Assembly: GCF_018332715.1 (NCBI RefSeq)
Contig: NZ_BOQP01000003.1
Span: forward strand, 186,001 to 250,000
Source: Winogradskya consettensis
GTDB taxonomy: Bacteria > Actinomycetota > Actinomycetes > Mycobacteriales > Micromonosporaceae
Direction: 5' to 3'
Length of the DNA: 64,000 bases
Each line of letters opens with the position of its first letter. The stretch's first letter is position 1. The notes beneath the pieces are model-generated. The model was given only the letters and a program-made list of their open reading frames with translations, ran no database searches and was not told where the DNA came from. Below are positions 41,843 to 51,829 of this stretch, piece after piece. The translations under genes were made by a program, and so were the position numbers.

Positions 41843-42148
41843 ATGACGACCGAGGAGCACGAGCACGCCGGGCCGCACGGATACTCCGGGGACAAGGCTG
41901 CCCTGCTCGGCCGGTTGCGGCGCATCGAGGGGCAGGTCCGCGGGCTGCAGCGGATGGTCGACGAGGATACGTACTGTATCGATGTCCTCACTCAGATCTC
42001 CGCGGCGAAGAGTGCCCTGCAGGCTGTCGCCATCGGGTTGCTGGAGGACCATCTCGCGCACTGCGTCGTCGACGCCGCGCGGGCCGGTGACCCCACCGCC
42101 AAGGTCAAGGAAGCCTCCGACGCGATCGCGCGCCTGGTCCGGTCCTGA
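41843..42148 (+). CDS. csoR: Copper-sensing repressor
   Basis: A 101-residue all-helical CsoR. The Cu(I) ligands are present: Cys in DTYCIDVL, and His/Cys in DHLAHCV (Cys-His-Cys set). The DNA-binding face includes LLGRLRRIEGQVRGLQRMV. It leaves DNA when Cu(I) binds. ATG 41843 gives the normal family length; upstream in-frame codons run through the operator. It heads csoR-copZ-anchored protein. Confidence 0.93.
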   Translation: MTTEEHEHAGPHGYSGDKAALLGRLRRIEGQVRGLQRMVDEDTYCIDVLTQISAAKSALQAVAIGLLEDHLAHCVVDAARAGDPTAKVKEASDAIARLVRS

Positions 42149-42174
42149 AAAATCCAGTAGAGGGAGTGTCAGTC

Positions 42175-42387
42175 ATGGCTGTCACCAGCACATACACCGT
42201 CTCCGGCATGACCTGCGGCCACTGCGTCCAGGCCGTCACGAGTGAGCTCTCCGAGCTTCCCGGCGTTGCCGGTGTGGAGATCGATCTGGGCAGCGGAGCG
42301 GTCACCGTCACCAGCGCCGAGCCCCTCACCGACGACGCCGTCCGCGCCGCGGTCGACGAGGCCGGCTACGAGCTGGCCAATGCCTGA
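42175..42387 (+). CDS. copZ: Copper chaperone, heavy-metal-associated domain
   Basis: A 70-residue HMA-domain protein with the Cu(I) motif MTCGHC near residue 12, then VTSELSELPGVAGVEIDLGSGAVTV. It shuttles Cu(I) in the cytosol, normally to a CopA ATPase, which is not in this window. AGGGAG lies eight bases before ATG 42175. Its stop overlaps the next gene (ATGCCTGA). Confidence 0.93.
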   Translation: MAVTSTYTVSGMTCGHCVQAVTSELSELPGVAGVEIDLGSGAVTVTSAEPLTDDAVRAAVDEAGYELANA

Positions 42388-42475
42388 CACGGCCCCAAGA
42401 AACGCAGCCCCAAAAAACGCCGAGCCGGAAAACGCAGCCCCAAGTAACGCAGCCCCGGAAAATGCCGCGCCGGAA
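42379..42475. repeat. 15-bp tandem array just after the copZ stop
   Basis: AACGCAGCCCCAAAA-type units begin at 42401, 42416, 42431, 42446 and 42461, encoding NAAPK, NAEPE, NAAPS, NAAPE, NAAPE in the downstream gene. A degenerate unit at 42379 contains the copZ stop codon. Confidence 0.85.
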
Positions 42476-43426
42476 AGCAGGGAAGAGCGAAGCACAGCCT
42501 TCCGCCTGGCGACCTTCGGCGCTGCCCTCGTCGTGGTCCTCTTCGCGGGCTACGGCATCGGCCGCCTGAACAACTCTGTCGAAGCGGCAGCCACCCCGCC
42601 GCAACCACGGATGACAGATATGTCGGGAATGTCGCATAACGACGCCGGGCAGCCGGCCCACGTTCACAACGCGGACGGCACGGTCTCTCAGGCAGCGGCA
42701 GCCGCGCCGGCAACGGGGGAATCAGTAGGCGGCCTGGCCCTCACCGCGAGCGGCCTGACGATGGTCCCCGAAACAGCGACCCTGGAGGCGGGCAAGAAGC
42801 AGAAGTTCAGCTTCCGCATCACCGGAGCGGGCGGCGCCCCGATCACCACCTACGCGGTGGTCCACGACAAGCCCCTGCACTTCGTGGTGATCCGCCGCGA
42901 CCTCACCGGGTTCCAGCACCTGCACCCCACGATGGCCCCGGACGGCACCTGGTCGATCGATCTTCCCCCGGCCGAGCCCGGCAGCTACCGCGCGATCGCT
43001 GACTTCACGGCGATCGTCGGGGGCCAGCAGACTCCGGTCGCCCTGGGCGTGGATCTCACGGTCGCCGGAAACTACGTCCCGGTCCCGCTCCCCGCGCCGG
43101 TCACCGAGGCGACTGCCGACACCTTCATCGTTTCGTACGCGGGCAGTCCGCAGATCGGCTCCACCCAGCCCCTCCTGCTGACCGTCCGTGATCAGGCGGG
43201 TCAACCGGCGAAGCTCGAGCCGTACCTAGGAGCATTCGGTCATCTTGTCGTGCTTCGCGAAGGCGACGTCGGCTATGTCCACGTGCACCCGGAGCCTCAG
43301 CTCGCGGATGGCGCGGTGAAGTTCTGGCTGGCCGCTCCGGGTCCGGGCCGCTACCGCATGTTCTTCGACTTCCAGGTGGCCGGTCAGGTGCACACCGCGG
43401 CGTACACGGTCGTCGTCGAGTCCTGA
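42380..43426 (+). CDS. Membrane-anchored His/Met-rich exported protein linked to copper genes
   Basis: A 348-residue protein. The N-terminal 35 residues are NAAP-type repeats from a 15-bp DNA array; a membrane helix follows (RLATFGAALVVVLFAGYGIG); the exterior holds a Met/His segment (MTDMSGMSHNDAGQPAHVHNAD) and two beta-sandwich-like repeats with FQHLHPTM and VGYVHVHPE. These His/Met clusters suit copper binding outside the membrane. It overlaps copZ, supporting a copper role. The true start may lie within or after the repeats. Family not recognised by name. Confidence 0.75.
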   Translation: MPDTAPRNAAPKNAEPENAAPSNAAPENAAPESREERSTAFRLATFGAALVVVLFAGYGIGRLNNSVEAAATPPQPRMTDMSGMSHNDAGQPAHVHNADGTVSQAAAAAPATGESVGGLALTASGLTMVPETATLEAGKKQKFSFRITGAGGAPITTYAVVHDKPLHFVVIRRDLTGFQHLHPTMAPDGTWSIDLPPAEPGSYRAIADFTAIVGGQQTPVALGVDLTVAGNYVPVPLPAPVTEATADTFIVSYAGSPQIGSTQPLLLTVRDQAGQPAKLEPYLGAFGHLVVLREGDVGYVHVHPEPQLADGAVKFWLAAPGPGRYRMFFDFQVAGQVHTAAYTVVVES

Positions 43427-43461
43427 CGAAAACGTGGATCTCCAAACCGGGCCAGGCTTTG

Positions 43462-43475
43462 TTAGGCTCCCCTAA
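43462..43475 (+). promoter_or_regulatory. IdeR/DtxR-type iron box
   Basis: TTAGG-CTCC-CCTAA, followed by CCAA, is close to the 19-bp DtxR/IdeR consensus with its TTAGG/CCTAA arms. It sits 21 bases before the heme oxygenase start, so heme degradation should be derepressed when iron is low. Confidence 0.75.
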
Positions 43476-43495
43476 CCAAGCATGGAGGTGCTGCT

Positions 43496-44134
43496 ATGAC
43501 GTTGGCCGATCCTGCGACGGAGCCACTGTCCGTACGGTTGCGGACGGGGACCAGGCCCGACCATGACGCCGCACAGGGGAGCGGGTTCCTCGATAGGCTC
43601 GCCGCCGGGGACCTGCCGCGCGCGGCGTATGCGGACCTCGCCACCCAGCACTACTTCATTTACGAGACGCTCGAGCAGGCGGCCGCGGCGATGGCCGCCG
43701 ACCCGGTCGCCGGCCGGTTCGTCTTCCCGGAGCTGACCCGCCTGCCCGCGCTCACGGCCGACCTCGCGCACCTGGCGGTCGAGGTCAAGGAGCCGTTGCC
43801 TGCCACCGAGGAATATTGCGAGCGGATGCGTGAGGTGGCGTTCGACGAGCCGTGGGGTTTCGTCGCGCACCACTACACGCGTTATCTGGGTGACCTTTCC
43901 GGTGGTCAGTATCTGGGGCCGGCCATCGCCAGGGCGTACGGCCTGGACGGTGCCGGGCATCAGTTCTTCGTCTTCGACGGGATCGAACCGCCCGCTTTCC
44001 GGACCGGCTACCGCGAACTGCTCGACGGGGCGGCGTTCTCCCCGGAGGATGAGGAGCGCTTCCTGGCCGAGGTCGTGGAGGCGTACAGGCTGAACATCGC
44101 CGTTCTCGCCGAGCTGAAGGAGCGCTGGTCATGA
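43496..44134 (+). CDS. hmuO: Biliverdin-producing heme oxygenase
   Basis: A 212-residue HmuO-type heme oxygenase: proximal His23 in RPDHDAAQ, ATQHYFIYETLE, and the distal-helix motif YLGDLSGGQYLG. It opens heme to biliverdin, CO and Fe(II), providing iron. GGAGG precedes the start and an IdeR-type box lies just upstream. The stop overlaps the DUF2470 gene (ATGA), a common heme-utilisation pairing. Transport genes for heme are not nearby. Confidence 0.94.
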   Translation: MTLADPATEPLSVRLRTGTRPDHDAAQGSGFLDRLAAGDLPRAAYADLATQHYFIYETLEQAAAAMAADPVAGRFVFPELTRLPALTADLAHLAVEVKEPLPATEEYCERMREVAFDEPWGFVAHHYTRYLGDLSGGQYLGPAIARAYGLDGAGHQFFVFDGIEPPAFRTGYRELLDGAAFSPEDEERFLAEVVEAYRLNIAVLAELKERWS

Positions 44135-44424
44135 CGTTCACCCCGGAGGTCGTCGCGCAGATCGCGAGCCACATGAACGGCGATCACGCCGATGACAATG
44201 TGCTCATCGTGCGGGGGCTGGCCGGGATCGGCTCGGCGAGCGCGGCGCGGATGTCCGGGATGGACGCCGACGGCATGGACTTCGAGGCCACTGTGGACGG
44301 GATCGCGGTGCCGGTGCGGATCCCGTTCGCGCGGCGCCTCACCGAGCGCAGGCAGGTGCGGGGCGAGGCCGTCCGCATGTATCAGCAGGCGTGCGCGGCC
44401 CTGGGCATAGAGCCCACCCACTGA
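44131..44424 (+). CDS. DUF2470 (HugZ C-terminal-like) heme-utilisation protein
   Basis: A 97-residue protein with the DUF2470 pattern: IASHMNGDHADDNVLIVRGLAG, MDADGMDFEATVDG, and IPFARRLTERRQVRGEAVRMYQQA. The domain forms the C-terminal part of HugZ-like heme proteins and also occurs alone beside heme oxygenases. It is translationally coupled to hmuO and probably helps heme binding or handling. A strong terminator follows. Confidence 0.88.
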   Translation: MTFTPEVVAQIASHMNGDHADDNVLIVRGLAGIGSASAARMSGMDADGMDFEATVDGIAVPVRIPFARRLTERRQVRGEAVRMYQQACAALGIEPTH

Positions 44425-44431
44425 CGTAAAT

Positions 44432-44459
44432 GGGCGTCCCGCCAATCGGTGGGACGCCC
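44432..44459. terminator. Bidirectional terminator between the heme operon and the DEAD-box gene
   Basis: A 12-bp stem (44432-44443 with 44448-44459, one G-U pair) and the loop AATC are followed by TGAATTTTA on the plus strand. It also closes the minus-strand helicase gene, whose stop lies 38 bp to the right. Confidence 0.85.
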
Positions 44460-44497
44460 TGAATTTTACGGTACGCCGGGAGCGCACCCGACAATGA

Positions 44498-46366
<1,869 letters not shown>

Positions 46367-46646
46367 GAAGTTCTACGGGTGCCTCTCGTGGTGCGCCCGT
46401 CGAATTCCTGGGCGCGGTCTGGGTAGGGCGCGGGCCACACGCGATAAGAGAGCTCGCGGGCCGCACGCGCGTCGCCGCGGCGATGGAGCAGCGGAAAAGA
46501 CCCGCTGCCAGCGAAAAGACCCGGATCTGGCCAACAAAGGCCCGGATCTGGTCAACGCTGAATGGATCGACGTCTGCGGCGACGTGCCAAGTCTACCCGA
46601 CAGAGAGATTGTGCACCTCAGGCCGAAGCTCACGGGGTGGTAAAGC
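46367..46646 (-). promoter_or_regulatory. Long structured leader of the DEAD-box helicase gene
   Basis: No gene is visible in this 280-bp stretch. The minus-strand RNA contains a perfect 7-bp hairpin (arms 46502-46508 and 46488-46494) and paired CCAGATCCGGG / GGTCTTTT sequences repeated within 60 bases. A TAGACT box near 46594 could start transcription. Long leaders are common for DEAD-box genes and can mediate self-regulation; here that is inferred. Confidence 0.4.
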
Positions 46647-46680
46647 TACGTCAGGGGACCCCGGCGGATCCCCTGACGTA
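46647..46680 (-). terminator. Terminator after DUF3107
   Basis: TACGTCAGGGGA (46647-46658) and its exact complement (46669-46680) form a 12-bp stem with a 10-base loop, 42 bp after the DUF3107 stop on the minus strand. It separates that operon from the helicase gene. Confidence 0.75.
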
Positions 46681-46721
46681 AATTCGCTGCATTTTGCTAG
46701 TGGAGCGATGAAACTCCGGAC

Positions 46722-46946
46722 TCAGCGGGTGGTGAAGCCGAACGGGCGGTTGGCACTCTCGGCGATCTCCACGTAGGCCACCTTGGAGATCGGGACGATC
46801 ACCTTGCGGCCCTTCTCGTCGGTCAGGGTGAGGACGCTGTCCTTGGCCATCGCCTCGGTCACAGCCTGCTCGACCTCGGCCGGCGTCTGCGCGCTCTCCA
46901 GCACCAGCTCGCGCGCGGCGTACTGCACGCCGATCTTGACCTCCAC
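46722..46946 (-). CDS. DUF3107 protein
   Basis: A 74-residue protein that matches the actinobacterial DUF3107 family throughout (EVKIGVQYAARELVLES; KVIVPISKVAYVEI; terminal FGFTTR). The function is unknown; it is widely conserved, often beside a TetR regulator as here. GTG 46946 follows GGGAGGA at four to five bases. It is encoded 36 bp after the TetR gene, probably in one transcript. Confidence 0.9.
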   Translation of the reverse strand: MEVKIGVQYAARELVLESAQTPAEVEQAVTEAMAKDSVLTLTDEKGRKVIVPISKVAYVEIAESANRPFGFTTR

Positions 46947-46982
46947 GGGGTCCTCCCTTTCAGCAGTCTTCCGACCTGAAGG

Positions 46983-47645
46983 CTAGCCGATTTCCGCGGA
47001 CGTTCCCGGCGTTGACTCACCATGCAGGGGGAAGCTGGCGATACCCCGCCAGATCAGGGCCGCGACCAGGGCTTCCGCCTCCGGTTTCGCGGTTTGGCGG
47101 CCCGAGGCGAGCCAGAACTGCGCCGCCTGCCCCGCGGCGCCGACCAGGCCCGACGCGATCAGCTCGGCATTGGCACGGTTGAGACCCGTGTCGGAGACCA
47201 CAGTGTCGGTGACCGCGGCGATACAGCCCTGCTCGACCCGTTCGACCCGCTCGCGGACCTGGGGGTCGTTGCGCAGGTCGGACTCGAAGACGAGCCGGAA
47301 CGCCTCGCTCTCGTGATCGACGAAGTCGAAATACGCCCGGACGGCGCCCTTGACCCGCTCCTTGTTGTCCGGGGTGGCCATCATCGCGCTGCGAACTTTG
47401 GCGATTATCGCGTCGCAGTGCGTGTCCAGCAGCGCCAGATAGAGCTCGAGCTTGCCCGGGAAGTGCTGGTAGAGGACCGGCTTGGAGACCCCCGCCCGTT
47501 CGGCGATCTCGTCCATGGCCGCGGCGTGATAACCCTGAGCCACGAAGATCTGCTGCGCGGCGGCAAGCAGTTGCTTACGACGCGCGGAGCGCGGCAGGCG
47601 CGTCGGGCGCCCCGCCGTCTGTGCCCCGCCGGACGCAGCGGTCAT
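46983..47645 (-). CDS. TetR-family regulator next to DUF3107
   Basis: A 220-residue TetR: helix-turn-helix MDEIAERAGVSKPVLYQHFPGKLELYLALL (residues about 40-70), then a helical ligand domain (AFRLVFESDLRNDPQVRERV). ATG 47645 is preferred over an upstream TTG because GGAGG sits nine bases before it. The TetR-DUF3107 pair is conserved in actinobacteria; its target is not known. It diverges from the proline-rich protein gene. Confidence 0.9.
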   Translation of the reverse strand: MTAASGGAQTAGRPTRLPRSARRKQLLAAAQQIFVAQGYHAAAMDEIAERAGVSKPVLYQHFPGKLELYLALLDTHCDAIIAKVRSAMMATPDNKERVKGAVRAYFDFVDHESEAFRLVFESDLRNDPQVRERVERVEQGCIAAVTDTVVSDTGLNRANAELIASGLVGAAGQAAQFWLASGRQTAKPEAEALVAALIWRGIASFPLHGESTPGTSAEIG

Positions 47646-47808
47646 GTCTACCAACCTCCGGTGCTAGGTCCGCTTCCCGCGGGTGCGCGAAGCGGATTGC
47701 CCGGTTCGTCGTCTGTCGCGTTCCGGGCGGGCAATTGTCGCGACGCTGCAACTTATCGCCACTGCCCCCACACGGTAGCCTCAGCACGGGGCAAGCGAGG
47801 AGCGCGTG

Positions 47809-49734
47809 GTGGACGAAACAGGGCAAAACGGTGACGCAGGTACCGCGGAAGGTGGTACCGGTGCTGATTCGCGTGACCGCACCCTGTTGAACGGCTGGGC
47901 CGCGCGGGAGAGCCCGTGGTCCAACGCGGGTGCCGCGCTGGACGCCGAAGCGGACATTCCGGCCTGGCGCCGCCCGGCGACCGAGGCCCGTCCCTTCCAC
48001 CTCCCGCAGTCCTTCCCGCCCGCCCCGGAGGCGGATCTGCCGGAGCCCGCGTCCGACATCGAGCCTTTCCCGCTCGAGAACGCCGCAGCGCCGCGCTGGT
48101 CGTCGAGCCGCGCCCGCTACTCGGACCTGCTCAACCACCTGTCACCCAACGGCGACGGCCCGGCCGACCCTCCGCCGCCGCCGGCCCGGCCCGATCCGCT
48201 GTCCCCCGAGTTGCTGCGCGGCGACGAGACCACGCCGGGACTGCTGCCGTCGAGCGCCCCGCCGTACCCCTATGAGGGAGACCTGGACGATGCGCGCCAG
48301 CCCAGGTCGTCCTACAACGGTGACAGGCCTTTTCCATCGGTACGCCCCGCCGCGCCCGGTCCGCGCTCCGACTGGGCCGTCCCCGAGTCAGCGCGTCACG
48401 CGCTCGAACCCACCCCCGCCGCGGGCCTGCCCCGGGTCCTGCCGGCTACCGACGAGTCACGTTCCGGTGATCAAAGGTTGAATCGTCCGTCGTACGATCC
48501 CTCCAGCTTCCCGCGCCGGTTGCCCTATGAGGCACCGCAACCGGCGTTCACCCGTCCCGGAGAACCCGGCGCCGGGACCCCGGGCGAGCAAGCATTCCCC
48601 GCCCTGCCCCAGCGCGTCCCGGCCGAGCCGGACGTGCCCACTGTCCCGGAGCCGCCGTCCGTGGAGCCAACGGCCGAGACCCCCGCGCTCGCGCGGATCG
48701 CGACGCACCTGCGTCGTGACGACGCGCCCCAGGAGCGGCACGAGGGTTTCGACGTCAACGCCATCCTCGAGGCGGTCCGCGAGGTCGACGGAGTCCGGGA
48801 CGCCGCGCTGCGTACGACCCCGGCCGGTGCGCACAGCCTGCGCCTGGACCTCGCCGAGGGCGCCGACCCGGCCGAGGTGAGCCGGCAGGTCGCCCGCCTG
48901 CTCCAGGACCGGATGGGTCTCGACGCCGCGATGCAGGGCGCGATGCCGATGGCGGGCGGCCCGCTCGACGCCCCGCCCCGCCCCGGAGCCCCCGCACCGC
49001 GATCGGCGCCACCCTCCGCCGGTCCGCCGCTCACCGCGCCCCGGTCCATCCCGACTGTCGCCCCGCGCTCCGCACCACCCGCCCGGCCCGTTTCGTCCGC
49101 GCCTGCCCCGACCTCCGCGCCGCCATCAGGCCCGCCCGTCGCCGGACGCGCACCGATGGCACCCTCGTCGGCACCCCCGGCCGGCGTCCCGCTCGCGCCG
49201 TTCGTGCCCAGCCAGCCGAACCCCGCCGCTCGCACCCTGCCGCAGCGCCTGCCCACCACCACCGAGCACATCCCCGGCGGCATCGACCCGGCCAAGCCCC
49301 GGCCGCTGCTGGACGCGGGTTCCCGCCCCGGCCCGCGCATCATGATCGAGAACGTCCAGGTCAACACGTTCGGCACCGAGGCCACGGTCAAGGTCCGGCT
49401 CGTCGTCGACGGCCAGATCGCCGCCGGCGAGGCCACCGGTCCGTCGGTCGACGGCTACCTCCTGCGCCTCTGCGCCACGGCGACCGCCAACGCAGTCGAC
49501 CAGATCCTCACCCGCTCCGGGCATGCCGACGGGCCGGCGAAGTGCTTCATCGAGCACGCGGCCGCCGTACCTTTCGGATCGATCCAGGTGGCTGTGGTCA
49601 TCGTCCTGCTCGCCACCGACGGCTGGGTCGAGCAGCTCGCCGGCTCGGCCGTGGTCACCGGTGACGACCGGCACGCGATGGTTCGCGCCACATTGGCGGC
49701 GGTGAACCGCCGGCTGGAGGCACTCTTGTCCTGA
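47809..49734 (+). CDS. Proline-rich protein with conserved C-terminal domain, unknown function
   Basis: A 641-residue, probably cytoplasmic protein. Long disordered Pro/Ala/Arg segments surround a small alpha/beta region (about 325-385: GFDVNAILEAVREVDGVRDAAL) and lead to a compact C-terminal domain (about 510-640: PRIMIENVQVNTFGTEATVKVRLVVDG; LLRLCATATANAVDQIL; FGSIQVAVVIVLLATDGWVEQL). No membrane helix or signal. GTG 47809 lies six bases from GAGGAG. The stop overlaps the following hydrolase ATG (TGATG). I do not recognise the family. Confidence 0.75.
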   Translation: MDETGQNGDAGTAEGGTGADSRDRTLLNGWAARESPWSNAGAALDAEADIPAWRRPATEARPFHLPQSFPPAPEADLPEPASDIEPFPLENAAAPRWSSSRARYSDLLNHLSPNGDGPADPPPPPARPDPLSPELLRGDETTPGLLPSSAPPYPYEGDLDDARQPRSSYNGDRPFPSVRPAAPGPRSDWAVPESARHALEPTPAAGLPRVLPATDESRSGDQRLNRPSYDPSSFPRRLPYEAPQPAFTRPGEPGAGTPGEQAFPALPQRVPAEPDVPTVPEPPSVEPTAETPALARIATHLRRDDAPQERHEGFDVNAILEAVREVDGVRDAALRTTPAGAHSLRLDLAEGADPAEVSRQVARLLQDRMGLDAAMQGAMPMAGGPLDAPPRPGAPAPRSAPPSAGPPLTAPRSIPTVAPRSAPPARPVSSAPAPTSAPPSGPPVAGRAPMAPSSAPPAGVPLAPFVPSQPNPAARTLPQRLPTTTEHIPGGIDPAKPRPLLDAGSRPGPRIMIENVQVNTFGTEATVKVRLVVDGQIAAGEATGPSVDGYLLRLCATATANAVDQILTRSGHADGPAKCFIEHAAAVPFGSIQVAVVIVLLATDGWVEQLAGSAVVTGDDRHAMVRATLAAVNRRLEALLS

Positions 49735-50693
49735 TGAAGGGTGCACAACTCGCGGCGGACGACGCCCTGCCCGCGGCGGGTGCCGTCCCGCCGCCCTGGC
49801 CGGCCCGCAAGGTCATGATCGACGGCACGATGCTGCACGTCCGCGACACCCCGGCCACCGCGCCGGGCGCCGAACCGGCCGTCTACGTGCACGGCCTCGG
49901 CGGCTCCTCGCAGAATTTCACCGACCTCGCGGGCCTGCTCACCGACCGCTTCGACGCCCAGGCCGTCGACCTGCCCGGCTTCGGTTACAGCGACCCCAGC
50001 AGGCGATACTCCATCCAGGCGTTCGCCGACCGACTCATCGGCTTCCTCGACCACGAGGCCCGCGGCCCGGTCCATCTGGTCGGCAATTCTCTGGGCGGAT
50101 CCATCTCGGTACGGGTCGCAGCGCTGCGACCCGACCTCGTACGCACCCTCACCCTCATCAGCCCGGCCATGCCGTTCCTCAACCCGCGGCGTACGGCACA
50201 CGGGCCGATCCTGCCGCTGCTGGCGCTGCCCCGCGCCGACCGGCTCTTCGCCTGGGGCATCAACCGGATCACCGCCGAGGAACAGGCCAAACAGGTGCTG
50301 CTCGCCTGCTTCGGCGACACCGCGAAGGTCAGCGATCAGCGCCGGTTCGAGGCGATCGAGGAGATCCGGCTGCGCTACACCGTCGAGCACTACCCCCGGG
50401 CCTACATGGGCACGTTGCGGGGGCTCGTGTCGAGCTTCCTGCGGGCGTACCTCCCGGGGGTCAACTCCCAATGGCGGCTGGCCGCGCGTGTCACCGTGCC
50501 CACCCTCATCACCGGCGGTCTTCGCGACACCCTGATCGACCCGCGGGTGCCGGCCCAGGTCGCCCGCGTGATCCCCGACAGCCGCCTCCTGCTCCTGCCC
50601 GGCGTCGGGCACGTGGCCCAGATGGAGGTCCCGCGGGTGATCGCCCGCGCGATCGTCGGTCTCCTCCAGGACGTCCACTCCCCGGTGGGGTGA
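49734..50693 (+). CDS. Alpha/beta hydrolase
   Basis: A 319-residue alpha/beta-hydrolase: oxyanion segment VYVHGLGGSSQNF, nucleophile Ser in LVGNSLGGS, Asp in GGLRDTLIDPR and His in PGVGHVAQME. It hydrolyses an ester or similar bond. It is translationally coupled to the proline-rich protein gene. An 18-bp direct repeat spans its stop codon. Confidence 0.92.
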   Translation: MKGAQLAADDALPAAGAVPPPWPARKVMIDGTMLHVRDTPATAPGAEPAVYVHGLGGSSQNFTDLAGLLTDRFDAQAVDLPGFGYSDPSRRYSIQAFADRLIGFLDHEARGPVHLVGNSLGGSISVRVAALRPDLVRTLTLISPAMPFLNPRRTAHGPILPLLALPRADRLFAWGINRITAEEQAKQVLLACFGDTAKVSDQRRFEAIEEIRLRYTVEHYPRAYMGTLRGLVSSFLRAYLPGVNSQWRLAARVTVPTLITGGLRDTLIDPRVPAQVARVIPDSRLLLLPGVGHVAQMEVPRVIARAIVGLLQDVHSPVG

Positions 50694-50723
50694 CATTGAT
50701 TTCCGCTCCCCGGCGGGGTGACA
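50678..50723. repeat. 18-bp direct repeat across the hydrolase stop codon
   Basis: CTCCCCGG(T/C)GGGGTGACA occurs at 50678-50695 and 50706-50723, 28 bp apart with one difference. The first copy contains the TGA of the alpha/beta hydrolase gene. Confidence 0.85.
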
Positions 50724-50824
50724 ACCGGCGTCCGGGGATACGCCACGGGCGCCGCTGGGTAAGAGATCTCAGTGACAACAGGCGCGCGAATCACCCCCGA
50801 TGCCGTGTGGCACCCTGACGGCCG

Positions 50825-51739
50825 ATGATCGACACCCCCACGCCCGACGCCGTCACCGAAGCGCCCGAGCCGGGCACCGACCGCCGCCGCTGGTGGCTCG
50901 CCGCGATGATGGTCGTGGTCGTACTCCTGGTCGGAGGCCTGCTCCTGCCCACGGTCTGGTCGTCGACAACCTCCACGCCGGGCACCTCTGCCATCGCCTC
51001 TGCTGTTGCTTCATCCGGCCCTGCTCCCTCACCTGCTGTGTCTGCCGGTGTCCTGCCCTCCGGCGCTGGCCCCTCCGTTACTCCGTCTGCCGGTGCGGCT
51101 CCGCTTGCCGGTGCAGTGAGCCCGGAGGCTGTGACCGCGCTCCCGGGAGCCGTGCCGACCCACGGGACGGGAACCTTCGACTATGCCCAGGGCTGGAGCA
51201 AAATCTTCGGCACGTCCGGCACCATGCGCCGCTTCCACGTGGCGGTCGAGAAGGGCAGCAACGAAGATCTGACCTCGTTCGCCACGCAGGTCGAGGCGAT
51301 CCTCGGCGACGACCGCAGCTGGATCGGCGACGGCCGCCTCCGCCTGCAACGGGTCCCGGGCAACGTGAAAGCCAGCTTCACCGTGTACCTCGCCACCCGC
51401 GAAACCGCCGGACGCATGTGCCGCATCGGCGGAGTGGCCATCGACGTCGGCGGCCGCCCCTACACATCCTGCCGCTCCACCGGCCGCGCGATCATCAACC
51501 TGGACCGCTGGCGGCTCTCGGCCCAGCCCTACACCAGCGCCAACATCACCCTCGCGGTCTACCGCCAATACGTGATCAACCACGAGGTCGGCCACGAGCT
51601 CGGCCGCCACCACGAAGGCTGCCCGAAACGCGGAGGCCCAGCCCCGGTAATGGTCCAGCAGACCCTCACCCTTCGTGGTTGCCTGCCATACCCTTGGCCA
51701 CGCAAGGACGGCAAGCTGCTCCAAGGTCCACCGGTCTGA
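50825..51739 (+). CDS. DUF3152 membrane-anchored metzincin-like protein
   Basis: A 304-residue protein: short cytosolic N-terminus, one helix (WWLAAMMVVVVLLVGGLLLP, about 23-43), a Ser/Pro/Ala linker, then an exterior DUF3152 domain (about 115-300) with FHVAVEKG, RLRLQRVP, INLDRW and a zinc site HEVGHELGRHHEGC (His253, His257, His263). The HExxHxxGxxH pattern is that of metzincin proteases. It is followed 90 bp later by a longer paralogue. Substrate unknown; catalytic activity is inferred. Confidence 0.88.
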   Translation: MIDTPTPDAVTEAPEPGTDRRRWWLAAMMVVVVLLVGGLLLPTVWSSTTSTPGTSAIASAVASSGPAPSPAVSAGVLPSGAGPSVTPSAGAAPLAGAVSPEAVTALPGAVPTHGTGTFDYAQGWSKIFGTSGTMRRFHVAVEKGSNEDLTSFATQVEAILGDDRSWIGDGRLRLQRVPGNVKASFTVYLATRETAGRMCRIGGVAIDVGGRPYTSCRSTGRAIINLDRWRLSAQPYTSANITLAVYRQYVINHEVGHELGRHHEGCPKRGGPAPVMVQQTLTLRGCLPYPWPRKDGKLLQGPPV

Positions 51740-51829
51740 CCCGCCGGGGCCCATACGATCGGATGGTTCTGAGTACGTCTCGCGAAACGCCTGTGACAAC
51801 CGTCGGCCTCTGGCACTCTGGCCTATGTT

